NCBI GenBank assembly: GCA_022773825.1
Contig: JALFOF010000006.1
Location: 1 to 53,933, forward strand
DNA: 53,933 nt
Direction: 5' to 3'
Source of the DNA: Prevotella sp.
GTDB taxonomy: Bacteria; Bacteroidota; Bacteroidia; Bacteroidales; Bacteroidaceae
A program made the translations under genes and the position numbers. Of the stretch, positions 8,615-17,417 are shown in pieces (positions within the stretch are counted from its first letter, which is position 1; every line of letters starts with the position of its first letter). The notes beneath the pieces were generated by a model, which saw only the letters and a program-made list of their open reading frames with translations, was not told the origin of the DNA and ran no database searches.

Positions 8615-9199
8615 TTAGAAATAGTATGCCAAACCTAACTGCCAAGAGTTGTATTTGGCTGAGATGTCGCTGTTGTTACTATCCTCAACAGACTTAGTGC
8701 AGGCGATGTTGTAGTTGGCTTTCACCTCAACGTGCTTGAGAACAGTGCAGCCTACGCCAACGTTGACGCTGACATTGCTGGACTTCCATGTCCATTCTTT
8801 GGCGCTGTCGTAGAATTTCTTGTCGCTTGCGACATTGAAACCGAACTGCGGTCCGGCAAAGAGGAAGAGGTTGGCAACAGAGCCCAAGCCTACGCCGTAG
8901 CGCACATTGATGGGGATGTCTATGGACTGGGCTTTCATTGTCTCGCCGTTAACCTCGGCGGTCTTCTCGTCATAGAGGGCTGAGGCATCGAGGCTGAGGC
9001 CTACGATGGGCACGGTGAACTTGACCGTGGGGCCTACATAGAAGCCGGCGCGGTTGTCCTTGTCGAATGTACCGTTGTTGAACTTCATGTTGACGAGGTT
9101 AGCGCCGCCACGGATACCGAACTTAATTTGTGCCGATGCTGGCAGGGTTACGAGCAATGCTGCCGCGATAACGAGAATGGAGAATGTTTTTTTCATCAT
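8615..9199 (-). CDS. Outer-membrane beta-barrel protein (PorT/OmpX-like family)
   Basis: A 194-residue protein with a clear signal peptide (FSILVIAAALLVTLPASAQ) followed by alternating amphipathic strands and a C-terminal aromatic (WQLGLAYYF), the signature of a small 8-stranded outer-membrane barrel. Gly/Asn-rich turns such as FGIRGGANLVNMKF are usual in the Bacteroidetes outer-membrane beta-barrel (OMP_b-brl) family. It starts 40 bases beyond the porN stop codon, so it could be the last gene of the T9SS operon. No known T9SS component matches it, and its function is unassigned. Confidence 0.8.
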   Translation of the reverse strand: MMKKTFSILVIAAALLVTLPASAQIKFGIRGGANLVNMKFNNGTFDKDNRAGFYVGPTVKFTVPIVGLSLDASALYDEKTAEVNGETMKAQSIDIPINVRYGVGLGSVANLFLFAGPQFGFNVASDKKFYDSAKEWTWKSSNVSVNVGVGCTVLKHVEVKANYNIACTKSVEDSNNSDISAKYNSWQLGLAYYF

Positions 9200-9239
9200 A
9201 ATATCTTTGTTCTTATAGTGGAGTGGGGGATGGGGCGTG

Positions 9240-10301
9240 TTAGTGTCTCTGTCTCCTTACGCTGACTCTCGCTGAGGATGACGCTGAGGATGAGGATGAT
9301 TTTGTCTTTTTCTGCTTGGTGACGGTGGCGGAGCTGTTTCCGCTTGCGCGGCGATTTGCCTTCGCTGCCTTCTTCGCTGCTTTGGGGTCGGCGGCTATTG
9401 CCTTTGCTATGGAGTCGAGAGAGTCTTTGCGTGCCTTGTCGCCCCAGATGTTTTCCTCAAACTTTGCCAGCTCTCCTTCTATGCGCTTCTGTTCCTTCGC
9501 CATGGCGGAGTCAGTGGGGCAATACTGTGCGAGCGTCTTGCCCAGTTTGTTGTTGGTCTTGTATATGGTGCCGGCATAGAGGTTCTTGACGAAGTAGTCG
9601 TCCACGCTCATGGTGGCGGCGTTGTTGATGTCGCTGGTCATGATGGTGAGTTTGGTGAGGAAGGGGGCGGCATCGTCGTACTTGACCCAGAAGAGTGGGT
9701 ACTTGGACACGCCGTCGCCGAAGTCGTCCTCGCGCGACATGATGGGGCAGAGGGCTATCACCTTGTTGTGGAACGTGGCGGTAACCTGGTCGTAGTAGGC
9801 TGACTCCTTGACGTAATATGACTTCACCTCGGCTGAGGGTATGTCGGAATTGTCCAGCTTCAGCCTGCCGTCCTTGCGCTCGTAGTATATGTGGTAGTTG
9901 TCGAGGAGTGCTAATGGCTTGACGATAGCGTCGGCCTCGAAGGACTCGTTGCCGTCGAGACGGTATTCGTAGGCTTTTATCTGCCCCGAGAGGACGAGCT
10001 TGAAGAGGTAGGTGAAGAGGTTCATCTGTGAGCCGACAGGTTCAACGGGGTAGTAGAGACCTGAGTTCTCCCCCTTGGTGAGGTCTATCTCACGGTATAT
10101 GTCGCGCCTCCACACCACGTCTTCCTTCAGTTGTTGCGCTGTGGGGAAGGAGATTTGCGCTCTTGTGGTGAGGGTGGTCTTGGCGGAGGTGGGCTGCTGC
10201 GCCTTCTGCTGGCTGCGCCTTGCCGCTGGCTGCGCCGCGCCATTGAGCGCGGTGAGGGCGAGAAGGCTGGCGATTGCGATTGCTTTGATATGCTTAGTCA
10301 T
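9240..10301 (-). CDS. porN: Type IX secretion ring protein PorN/GldN
   Basis: Periplasmic T9SS component, 353 residues, which with the lipoprotein PorK forms the large ring under the outer membrane (known from Porphyromonas). Signal peptide to about residue 23 (ALTALNGAAQ). The central region contains the family core VVWRRDIYREIDLTKGEN and YPLFWVKYDD. The last 60 residues are a low-complexity basic, Ala/Lys- and Ser-rich tail (KTKSSSSSASSSARVSVRRQ) that looks disordered. It is the final gene of porP-K-L-M-N, 17 bases after porM. Confidence 0.92.
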   Translation of the reverse strand: MTKHIKAIAIASLLALTALNGAAQPAARRSQQKAQQPTSAKTTLTTRAQISFPTAQQLKEDVVWRRDIYREIDLTKGENSGLYYPVEPVGSQMNLFTYLFKLVLSGQIKAYEYRLDGNESFEADAIVKPLALLDNYHIYYERKDGRLKLDNSDIPSAEVKSYYVKESAYYDQVTATFHNKVIALCPIMSREDDFGDGVSKYPLFWVKYDDAAPFLTKLTIMTSDINNAATMSVDDYFVKNLYAGTIYKTNNKLGKTLAQYCPTDSAMAKEQKRIEGELAKFEENIWGDKARKDSLDSIAKAIAADPKAAKKAAKANRRASGNSSATVTKQKKTKSSSSSASSSARVSVRRQRH

Positions 10302-10318
10302 ACTGCTGTTGGGGATTT

Positions 10319-11869
10319 TTATTTTACTATTATCTCCATAGACGCTGGCAACTGGCGTGTGATGCCGTCAGGTCCGATGGCGCTGATGCGTGAGATGTAG
10401 AAGCGTTTTGAGCGCGACAGTTTGCGGAAGGTTTCTGTCTGCCTTGCGGAGAATGATGCTCCGTTGCTTACTATCGGCACTGCGTTACCCATATTGTCAA
10501 AGAATACGGCTTCAAAACCTGTGACCTTGAACTCTATGTCGAGCAAACCGTCGTCTATGGCTGCCTTTATGCCTGTGGCACCGAGCAGCGAACCCTTGGC
10601 AAGCCCGCCGCCCTTGAAGCGTGTGTCGCCCACTTGTATGTAGGCGGTGGGGTCGGGGAGCTTGCGGACATGGAAGGTGAACTGACCCATTTGCTGCGGC
10701 TTGCCGGTGAGGAGGCTTGACACTGTGATGGTGACATCCTTGCCTACGGCTGACGGTTTGGCGATGTATTTGCCGGGACCAACGGGTGTCAGCGTGCCGC
10801 CAGACATGGTTGCGGAGACTTTATTGAGCGGAACACCGGGGATGGAGACGCTGATGGGGTTGGTATAGCCTGCATACAGCACGTTCATAAGGTCGGCGGA
10901 GACTGTAGCGGAGGGGTCAACGACGGTGTATTTCTGCGAGAAGTCGCGGCGGATAATATCGCCATTGCCGTCGAGCATGGTCATATAGCCGTTCAATGTG
11001 AAGTCGCCCGTCTTGCCGGCGGTGAACTCGTAAGTGCTGTTGTGTAGGTTAACCTCGCGCCCTCCGATGTAGATGCGTGGCTGCTGCGTGGTGTCTATTG
11101 CCGCCATTACTATCTTTGCGGAGAATTTGTCGCCTCTGACGACGGTCTGGGCGTTGGGTATTACGAAAGCTGTCAGCTTGTTTACGCGTATGTCTTTCAC
11201 GTCAACGTTGCTGATGAGTGTGTGCAACACCTCGCCCTCCGCATAGCGTATGTCGTTCTGGAGCTTTGAAAGCAGCGTCACGGCGGCGGCGACGGGCATG
11301 TTCTCAAACATATATTCCTGCCAGTTCTTGCCGAGGTCTTTCGCCTTTCCCGATACGTCGGTGTTGAAATTGCTGTTGATTATCTTCTGCAACCGTTCGT
11401 CATTGAGCAGGCTTGACATCTTGGTGCGGTAGTCTTCAATCATCTTCTGCAGCTTCGGACCTTTGCCCCTGCCGGGTGACAGCATCACCTGTGCTGCGGC
11501 TTCGAGGTCTTCCTTGTTACGTATGTTGTTGACATCTCCGTCTTCGCCGTCGGCCTCTTTCACGATGGCACTCTTCAATTGCTCCGCGAAATAGTAGAGT
11601 TCATCGCTCATTCGCTTCACTTCCTTCGCCTTGTCGTACCATACTCGCGTCTTCTGGGGATTGCTCTTCATTTGCGCCTCAAAGCTGTCGTAGATGCGTA
11701 CGTTCTCTTTGAACACGTTATCGGTAGAGCGGTTCAGCCCTTCCTCAACGATAGAGAACCCGTTGAGCACCTCTGTTGAGACGTTCATAGCGAGCAGTGC
11801 CATCAGAACAACGTACATAAGGTTGATCATCTTCTGGCGGGGAGAGATTGGTTTCTTCTTTATTGCCAT
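10319..11869 (-). CDS. porM: Type IX secretion inner-membrane motor protein PorM/GldM
   Basis: A 516-residue T9SS protein with one N-terminal transmembrane helix (MINLMYVVLMALLAMNVS, about residues 14-32) and a large periplasmic part. GldM/PorM dimers span the periplasm and couple the PorL proton-driven motor to the PorK/PorN ring (family knowledge). The N-terminal cytoplasmic residues KKPISPRQKMIN and the EVLNGFSIVEEGLNRS segment after the helix are diagnostic. It follows porL by 3 bases. Confidence 0.95.
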   Translation of the reverse strand: MAIKKKPISPRQKMINLMYVVLMALLAMNVSTEVLNGFSIVEEGLNRSTDNVFKENVRIYDSFEAQMKSNPQKTRVWYDKAKEVKRMSDELYYFAEQLKSAIVKEADGEDGDVNNIRNKEDLEAAAQVMLSPGRGKGPKLQKMIEDYRTKMSSLLNDERLQKIINSNFNTDVSGKAKDLGKNWQEYMFENMPVAAAVTLLSKLQNDIRYAEGEVLHTLISNVDVKDIRVNKLTAFVIPNAQTVVRGDKFSAKIVMAAIDTTQQPRIYIGGREVNLHNSTYEFTAGKTGDFTLNGYMTMLDGNGDIIRRDFSQKYTVVDPSATVSADLMNVLYAGYTNPISVSIPGVPLNKVSATMSGGTLTPVGPGKYIAKPSAVGKDVTITVSSLLTGKPQQMGQFTFHVRKLPDPTAYIQVGDTRFKGGGLAKGSLLGATGIKAAIDDGLLDIEFKVTGFEAVFFDNMGNAVPIVSNGASFSARQTETFRKLSRSKRFYISRISAIGPDGITRQLPASMEIIVK

Positions 11870-11872
11870 GTC

Positions 11873-12757
11873 TTAATTAGCTGGTTTGCCTGCTGACAGT
11901 GGGTTCATGTTGACTGTCATTGCCTCAATCATGCGTGTATAGATGGCATTCAGCTCCTGTATCTGCTGTGCCATGCGGCGTGTCTGGGCGTTTATCTCGT
12001 CCTGAGTGGTAATCTGTTGTGACGCGGACTTTAGCTGCATCTCGTACACTCTGCTTATTCCCGTGAGGGTGCGGTTGAGGTTTTCCATCTCTTCGCTGTC
12101 GGTAGCGAGGCGTGAACTCTGTGCTGCCACCTTCTCAAGCATCTCGTTCAGCTCGTTGAGGTGCTCCACATAGCTCGTCGTTGCTGCCTCCATTGCCTCG
12201 GCAGTCTCGGCGCTTACCGCTGGCGCGGGGGTGATGACCTGCTGCGATGCCGCCGCGATGGCTGCTGTTGAGGTCGGCTCCTGCATTGTGTCGTCTAAGC
12301 CTTCACCGTCTGCCTGAGCACCGCCTGCAGCGAAAGTGATAGGCTCTGTTATCGCGGAGACGCCGCCACCTATTATTACTGTGCCACCTGCAATGGCATT
12401 ACCTTGCGGTGAAACCACTGCCGCGGCTGATTCCCTGTCCACGCTTGACGTGGAAAGCGGAGCCTGAACCACTTCTTCTATCATCTCGTCTGACATGTGG
12501 TTGTCAAGCGGCATATCAATGGTTGACTTGTCAAAGGGTCGGTCGAAGGCGGATAGGAAGAACACCAGCACCTCCGTTCCCATGCCGATGAACAGCATGG
12601 CGTCTGCTCCTGGGAGGTGGGTGAGCTTGAATAGCGTGCCGAGAATTACGACAGCGGCACCCCATGAGTAAGCGTAGTTAAGGAATGTCTGCCCCGGTAC
12701 GCTGTCCATCCACTTCTGAAGCAGATAGATGATATTTATTTTGCTGTATTTAGCCAT
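11873..12757 (-). CDS. porL: Type IX secretion inner-membrane motor protein PorL/GldL
   Basis: A 294-residue inner-membrane protein with two adjacent transmembrane helices (about 25-43 and 54-71) and a cytoplasmic remainder. The second helix carries an acidic residue, Glu62 in FIGMGTEVLVFFLSAFD, at the position of the glutamate that powers proton-driven rotation in GldL/PorL. Residues about 95-190 are an Ala/Thr/Gly-rich linker unlike the rest. A predicted coiled coil (LNEMLEKVAAQ to RRMAQQIQELNAIYTRM) forms the end. It is co-transcribed with porM and porK. Confidence 0.94.
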   Translation of the reverse strand: MAKYSKINIIYLLQKWMDSVPGQTFLNYAYSWGAAVVILGTLFKLTHLPGADAMLFIGMGTEVLVFFLSAFDRPFDKSTIDMPLDNHMSDEMIEEVVQAPLSTSSVDRESAAAVVSPQGNAIAGGTVIIGGGVSAITEPITFAAGGAQADGEGLDDTMQEPTSTAAIAAASQQVITPAPAVSAETAEAMEAATTSYVEHLNELNEMLEKVAAQSSRLATDSEEMENLNRTLTGISRVYEMQLKSASQQITTQDEINAQTRRMAQQIQELNAIYTRMIEAMTVNMNPLSAGKPAN

Positions 12758-12798
12758 TGTGTTGCTATTGTTAAAGGTTGCGGATTGATGGGTTATGG

Positions 12799-14256
12799 TT
12801 ATCTCTTTTTCTTACCTTTCGCGTTCATGCTCGCGGAGCTGGCGAGCGAACGGACGCAGCGGAAGCCTATGTATGAGCGTGGTTGGTTCTGGTATTCCCA
12901 TGACCTCCATGCTGAACGGATGTAGCTTTCGGGGTCTTTCCATGAGCCACCGCGCACGGATTTCTTCTTCATGTGGTAGGGGTCTTCCTTCGCTGCCTTG
13001 TATTCCAGCTGCGGGTTGAGGTCGTTCATGGCGTCAACGCCTGCCTCTGTATATATGGTTGATGTCCATTCTGCCACGTTTCCTGCCATATCGAACAGCC
13101 CGTTGCTATTGGCGGCGTAGATACCAGTCTTTGATGTTATCAAGTTTCCGTCCTTAGTATAGTTGCCTCGCTCTGGTTTGAAGTTTGCAAAGAAGCATCC
13201 ATCTCCGTTCTTCACATCCGGATTCTCCCATGGGAACTCTGTCCCGTCCTTGCCGCGGGCTGCAAATTCCCACTCAGCCTCTGTCGGAAGACGGTAGCGT
13301 TGTATGAACTTTGCCGCGCCGTTGAGCCCCTTTAGCAGGTATTCCGTGCGCCAGGCGCAGAATGCGTTGGCCTGTTCCCATGTCACACCGACTACGGGGT
13401 AGTCATTGAAAGTGGGGTTAGAGAAGTAGTTTCGCAGGTAAACCTCGTTGTCACTGTTAGGAAAATCGTTCACCCAGCAGGTGGTATCGGGGTACACATT
13501 GACGATGTACGTGTTGAGGAAGTCCCATGGTCCGGACAGCGGACGGTTGATAGTCTCGCGCACTATGCGCCCTTCGTCGTCCACGTATGCTGTGTCTTTT
13601 GATATCATCACCACCTCGTCAGGGTTCACTGTCACGTCAGTGTTCAGGTTACGCTGTGCCGCGTCAAGACGGTTCTTGCGCAGTGCCGCCGTGGTGTAGT
13701 CGTAAATCTCGTAGCGGTAGTTCAGTTGCGCAGCGTCAAGCAGTTTCTCTCCTGTCACGGGGTTGGTGACGTAGAGGCTTTCTATCGCCCTCAACTCGTC
13801 CTCGTTAGGCTTTCGTGGCAGTTGCTTCTTCCAGTTAATGTGCGGTGTTACGGGGTCTCCGTTCTTGTCTTCGGTTATCATATACGTCTCGTCACCGCCG
13901 TAAGCAGGCTCTGCCAGTCGTGTGCGCAGTATGCTGTCGCGTACCCACATCACGAATTGGCGGTACTTGGCGTTGCTCACTTCTGTCTCGTCCATCCAGA
14001 AACCATCTACGGAAATGTCCTTCACGGGTGTAGCCTTACCCCATAGTGTATCTTTCTTCTCCAGTCCCATGCGCAGTGAGCCACGGTTGATAAGTGTCAT
14101 ACCGTATGGCGTTGGCTCTTGAAAACCTCTTCCACTGCCATATCCTGTCACCTCTCCGCCTGTGCTTGTGCCTGTCAGTTTGCCTCCGAAGCAGCTGCTG
14201 AGCAGTGCTACCGTGATGATGGCGCAGAGTTGGAATGTCGTTTTTCTGATGTTCAT
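12799..14256 (-). CDS. porK: Type IX secretion lipoprotein PorK/GldK
   Basis: A 485-residue outer-membrane lipoprotein. Signal peptide with lipobox LLSSC (Cys22). From about residue 58 it has the formylglycine-generating-enzyme (sulfatase-modifying factor) fold used structurally in GldK/PorK: GFWMDETEVSNAKYRQFV, YPVVGVTWEQANAFCAWRTE, YRLPTEAEWEFAARG, LFDMAGNVAEWT, VRGGSWKDPESYIRSAWR, IGFRCVRS. It forms the periplasmic ring with PorN. The preceding gap to porP is filled by repeat array B1, which runs up to the start codon. Confidence 0.95.
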   Translation of the reverse strand: MNIRKTTFQLCAIITVALLSSCFGGKLTGTSTGGEVTGYGSGRGFQEPTPYGMTLINRGSLRMGLEKKDTLWGKATPVKDISVDGFWMDETEVSNAKYRQFVMWVRDSILRTRLAEPAYGGDETYMITEDKNGDPVTPHINWKKQLPRKPNEDELRAIESLYVTNPVTGEKLLDAAQLNYRYEIYDYTTAALRKNRLDAAQRNLNTDVTVNPDEVVMISKDTAYVDDEGRIVRETINRPLSGPWDFLNTYIVNVYPDTTCWVNDFPNSDNEVYLRNYFSNPTFNDYPVVGVTWEQANAFCAWRTEYLLKGLNGAAKFIQRYRLPTEAEWEFAARGKDGTEFPWENPDVKNGDGCFFANFKPERGNYTKDGNLITSKTGIYAANSNGLFDMAGNVAEWTSTIYTEAGVDAMNDLNPQLEYKAAKEDPYHMKKKSVRGGSWKDPESYIRSAWRSWEYQNQPRSYIGFRCVRSLASSASMNAKGKKKR

Positions 14257-14257
14257 G

Positions 14258-14463
14258 TATTTAGTTGTTTAGTTGTTTTGTTATTTAGTTCTTGCTTTGC
14301 AAGCGACCAGAGGTCGAGCGGTTTGGTTGTTTAGTTGTTTTGTTGTTTGGTTATTGCTGCGCCGCTCGACCTTTGGTCGCTTGCCTTAGCAAGAAGCGGC
14401 AACGCCGAGCGGTTTTGTTGTTTGCGATACCATTAACTAAACCACAAAGCCACTAAACCACAT
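14258..14463 (-). repeat. Family B inverted array B1 between porP and porK
   Basis: The whole gap is repeats. In the direction of transcription a G/T-rich arm (GTGGTTTAGTGG...) comes first and an A/C-rich arm (AACTAAACAACTAAA) ends at the porK ATG. Nested inside is a second inverted pair of about 31 bp (14291-14321 with 14361-14393) containing CGACC/GGTCG cores. The centre-proximal motif CGATACCATTAACTAAACCA also occurs, with one change, in array B2. Confidence 0.85.
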
Positions 14464-14469
14464 TCCTCA

Positions 14470-15462
14470 CTATAACGTCCTCGTTGTCTGATGCCTGTTC
14501 TTCCCTTTCTTGCTCAGGTTCACGTCCATCTGGTATCCGAGGAATATCTCGTGCGAGCCGTTTCTGAAGCTGATTCCGTTGGTGTAAATCTCGAAGGAGT
14601 AGGCTATTATGACCCCTTGAAACTGTCCTCCCACCAGTGTCGTCACCGAATTGGTGGGGCTGTACGTCGCTCCGGCGTAGAACATCCGGCCTTGATAGTT
14701 ATATATCAGCCTTCCCGTAATGTCGCCCCTGTATGCTACGCCGTCAGTCCTTACCACCGCCGACGTCGCCACCTTCATCAGTGGGTTGCGCAGTTGGAAG
14801 TCCATTCCGCCCGTCAGGTAGTATGTTCCGTCAATCTTCAGTTCGTTAGTCTCGCCCAATAGCACCGTGGGGCTTGTCAGATGCTGTGCGCTTATGCCGG
14901 CGTACCAATTCTTTCCGGCGTAGTATATACCCGCTGCAAGGTCGAAAGTGTTGCCGTCTATGTCGCTTTTCGAGAACACAGGGTCCGTCTCGTCGATAAG
15001 GTCAACGGATGAACCATTGAACTTTTCCGTTATTATGCCGGGCTGCACGCCCACCGACAGCCATCCGTTGCCCAGCTTTTTGCGTAGCGCATATTGCAGC
15101 GAGATGCGCTGATGCGAGAACAGTCCCAGCTTGTCGCTCATCAGTTGCAGTCCTACGCCGTGCACGTTTTTCAGTGCTATGAACGGCATGTCGCCCGAGA
15201 AGACCATCGTCTGCGGTGAGTTCTCAAAGCCAGCCATTGACATTGCGTATGTTCCCGTTATGTTCAGCTTCGCCTCTTTGCCCGCCGCGGCGGGGTTGAA
15301 CGATGGCTGCATATCGAAGTAATGCGAGAAGTACGGGTCATATTGCGCCCTCGCGCCCATCGTTGCCAGCATCAGTGCCGATGCCAGCACTATGCCTTTG
15401 ATGCGCTGCACCACTGGTTCCAATATGACGTTTCTACGCTTTCTCACAATTACTAAACGCAA
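14470..15462 (-). CDS. porP: Type IX secretion outer-membrane protein PorP/SprF family
   Basis: About 330 residues; outer-membrane beta-barrel of the PorP/SprF family, which associates with the PorK/N and PorE parts of the T9SS. The signal sequence (KGIVLASALMLATMGARAQ) is followed by the family start YDPYFSHYFDMQPSFNPAAAG and later VGLQLMSDKLG, FDLAAGIYYAGKNWYAGIS and HEIFLGYQMDVNL. It is the first gene of the porPKLMN operon. The start is uncertain: the longest frame begins with TTG (15462), next to a terminator hairpin. In-frame GTG codons at 15447, 15414 and 15411 would still keep the signal peptide; no ATG does. Confidence 0.88.
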   Translation of the reverse strand: MRLVIVRKRRNVILEPVVQRIKGIVLASALMLATMGARAQYDPYFSHYFDMQPSFNPAAAGKEAKLNITGTYAMSMAGFENSPQTMVFSGDMPFIALKNVHGVGLQLMSDKLGLFSHQRISLQYALRKKLGNGWLSVGVQPGIITEKFNGSSVDLIDETDPVFSKSDIDGNTFDLAAGIYYAGKNWYAGISAQHLTSPTVLLGETNELKIDGTYYLTGGMDFQLRNPLMKVATSAVVRTDGVAYRGDITGRLIYNYQGRMFYAGATYSPTNSVTTLVGGQFQGVIIAYSFEIYTNGISFRNGSHEIFLGYQMDVNLSKKGKNRHQTTRTL

Positions 15463-15492
15463 AAGGGATAGGTTTATTACCTGTCCCTTTTG
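15461..15492 (-). terminator. Terminator of the restriction-modification genes
   Basis: AAAAGGGATAGGT (15461-15473) pairs with ACCTGTCCCTTTT (15479-15491) with one wobble. On the minus strand the stem ends in TTTT, 60 bases after the endonuclease stop codon and just before porP. Confidence 0.6.
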
Positions 15493-15551
15493 TTTATTTT
15501 GTTAAAATCGGTTAACGAACGGATGCTTTGTCATCTTCTTTCGCTTTGTCC

Positions 15552-16139
15552 TTACGTTGCGTCAGACTTGCCACTCCAGTATCCTTTTGTCTCTGCGAAC
15601 CATGACTTGCGTTCTCCTATCTTGGTGATTTCCTCTTCATAATATGTCTGGAGGTGGTCGCATAACTCTATCATCCACCTCTTTCGTCTTATGTCGTCGC
15701 TTTCATGGAACAGCAGCCTGTTGGCGTTGGCTATCTGTATCTGTCCCCATCCTAACGCCCCTAATGTCAGACAGTCCCAGTGAAATGCCTCTATGGGCTT
15801 GAAATGGCAGTCTTTATATACAAGGCGGCCATCTTCAACCTTGTAGGAAACGATGAGTATGCAGAATACGTTGTTATCGTCTCTCCTGTAGAATTGGGCC
15901 AACCTTTTTACTGATATGAGGTTCGGCATGTTGAAATTGGTATCAAGATTATGGGTCTTAACATCCATTGCATAGTACTTCCCGTTCAAATCCTTGAAAG
16001 CCAAATCCTCCATTGATCTGCGTGTGAAGTCGCCTTCTACCGTTATTCCTTGTTTTTCCAATATGCATGCTAACCCTTTTTCGCTTCCGAGGAAGGCTTG
16101 CACTGCGTCTCCCACTGCCCTTGGGGAGTTTATTGACAC
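15552..16139 (-). CDS. Type II restriction endonuclease, PD-(D/E)XK fold, N-terminally truncated by a frameshift
   Basis: 195 residues open from a GTG. The segment YYAMDVKTHNLDTNFNMPNL supplies the D59-V-K61 part of a PD-(D/E)XK nuclease centre, with candidate acidic partners at E44/D45 (RSMEDLAF). It resembles HincII around its DVKT motif (recalled, not aligned). It lies directly downstream of a DNA methyltransferase, as its cognate endonuclease would. The start is abnormal: the reading frame opens without an ATG, and a convincing N-terminus lies in another frame at 16130-16219. A single missing base near 16155-16162 would join them as ...LYKDA-AIHFKGVSINSP. It may be inactive, or made from the GTG. 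Confidence 0.7.
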   Translation of the reverse strand: MSINSPRAVGDAVQAFLGSEKGLACILEKQGITVEGDFTRRSMEDLAFKDLNGKYYAMDVKTHNLDTNFNMPNLISVKRLAQFYRRDDNNVFCILIVSYKVEDGRLVYKDCHFKPIEAFHWDCLTLGALGWGQIQIANANRLLFHESDDIRRKRWMIELCDHLQTYYEEEITKIGERKSWFAETKGYWSGKSDAT

Positions 16140-16219
16140 TCCTTTGAAATGTATTGCGCGTCTTTGTAGAGCTTTTCTAACAATTCATTCGCTATGGTGT
16201 CGAGGTTTGTTTCTTTCAT
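16130..16219 (-). pseudogene. Detached N-terminal coding segment of the restriction endonuclease
   Basis: An ATG at 16219 opens 29 codons reading MKETNLDTIANELLEKLYKD and then stopping. The segment starts 12 bases after the methyltransferase stop, exactly where the endonuclease should start, and its last codons overlap the downstream frame. One extra base near 16155-16162 would restore a continuous protein of about 220 residues ending at 15552. Confidence 0.65.
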
Positions 16220-16231
16220 ATCGACTTACTG

Positions 16232-17254
16232 TTATATATTGAATAAACTCTGTTGAGCGTGTTTGACGCATCTGTTTCTGTTGGCTTTGTGCACCGAATT
16301 GCTCTTTTTTCTGTTCTGTTCGTTCAGTGTGTTCCTCTCCCAAAAGAAGCCGTCGGCATACCCCTGTATGGTTGTTTCGCTGTCTGCAATGAGCAGGCGT
16401 TTTGCTCCCCACAGGCAATACTCTTCGTTTATTTCTATCCCGCAGTAGTGCCTGCCAAGTTTTTTTGCCACGACAGCCGCCGTACCGCTACCCAGAAAGG
16501 GGTCAAAGACAATGTCTCCGGGATTTGAGGAGGCAAGGATTAGCTTCGCATACAGTTTCTCCGGCTTCTGCGTCGGGTGGTCAGTGTTCTCCGGCATAGA
16601 CCAAAATGGGATGCTTATGTCGTCCCAGAAGTTAGACGGATAGGTGGTGCGGAAATTGCCTTCGCTCGTTTCTTCCCAGTCTTTCGGTTTGCCGTCTATG
16701 CGGTATGGCGCAATGACCTTCCTCTTCATCATCACGTTTTCCACGTTGAAATTATAGTCTTTGGGGTTCTTCACCGCAAACCATATATCCTCGGTGCTGT
16801 TTTTCCAGTTCGTCTTTGCTCCTCGTCCCTTCTCCCTTTGCCATGATATGCGGTTGATGATGGTGAGCTTTTCCTCTATGACCCGCTGCATTGAAGCGGT
16901 GCATTTCCAGTCGCCGCACATATACAGCGAGCCGTTTTGCTTCAGCTTGTCACATACTTTATAAAACCAACTGCGCAGATACTCCTCGTATTCATCCTCT
17001 TTCATAGAGCGGAATTTGTTACCGTTGAAGTCCTTGTCAAGGTTGTATGGCGGGTCTATTATGATGAGGTCAAAGGTGTTGTCGGGAATAAAATCTATGC
17101 AATCGTAGAGGTCGCCGTTGACGAGGGCGTCGACTATGCCGTTTTCTTTTATGTCCCCTATGCTGGAAATGTGCTGCCTTAGCGTCGGGATTTCCTCCGC
17201 GTCAACCGTCAGTGTCCTGTTCCTTTCCGCTTTTTCTTGTATTTCTTTTACCAT
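16232..17254 (-). CDS. Site-specific DNA methyltransferase (amino-methylating, N4-cytosine or N6-adenine)
   Basis: A 340-residue DNA methyltransferase of the N6_N4_Mtase family. The catalytic motif IV, D67-P-P-Y70 (FDLIIIDPPYNLDKDFNG), comes before the S-adenosylmethionine motif I, FDPFLGSGT (250-258), so the order is that of the beta class. HPTQKPEKLYAKLI precedes motif I as usual. Whether it makes N6-methyladenine or N4-methylcytosine cannot be decided by eye. It is upstream of, and co-directional with, the endonuclease. Both genes are visibly more A/T-rich than the porP and ccsBA genes on either side, consistent with acquisition of the pair by transfer. Confidence 0.9.
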   Translation of the reverse strand: MVKEIQEKAERNRTLTVDAEEIPTLRQHISSIGDIKENGIVDALVNGDLYDCIDFIPDNTFDLIIIDPPYNLDKDFNGNKFRSMKEDEYEEYLRSWFYKVCDKLKQNGSLYMCGDWKCTASMQRVIEEKLTIINRISWQREKGRGAKTNWKNSTEDIWFAVKNPKDYNFNVENVMMKRKVIAPYRIDGKPKDWEETSEGNFRTTYPSNFWDDISIPFWSMPENTDHPTQKPEKLYAKLILASSNPGDIVFDPFLGSGTAAVVAKKLGRHYCGIEINEEYCLWGAKRLLIADSETTIQGYADGFFWERNTLNEQNRKKSNSVHKANRNRCVKHAQQSLFNI

Positions 17255-17417
17255 AATCTCCTTATTCTTCCATTTACAAGAACGTGACAGGACAATGTTT
17301 TATTATTCTGTCTGGATTGCTGGTGCGTTAAATATGGTTAAGCGGACCGTCGTGCTTCTTCCGCCACAAGCCTGTTCATTGGTCGCCGTGGCGTGCCTTG
17401 CCAGCCATGAAAGCCCC

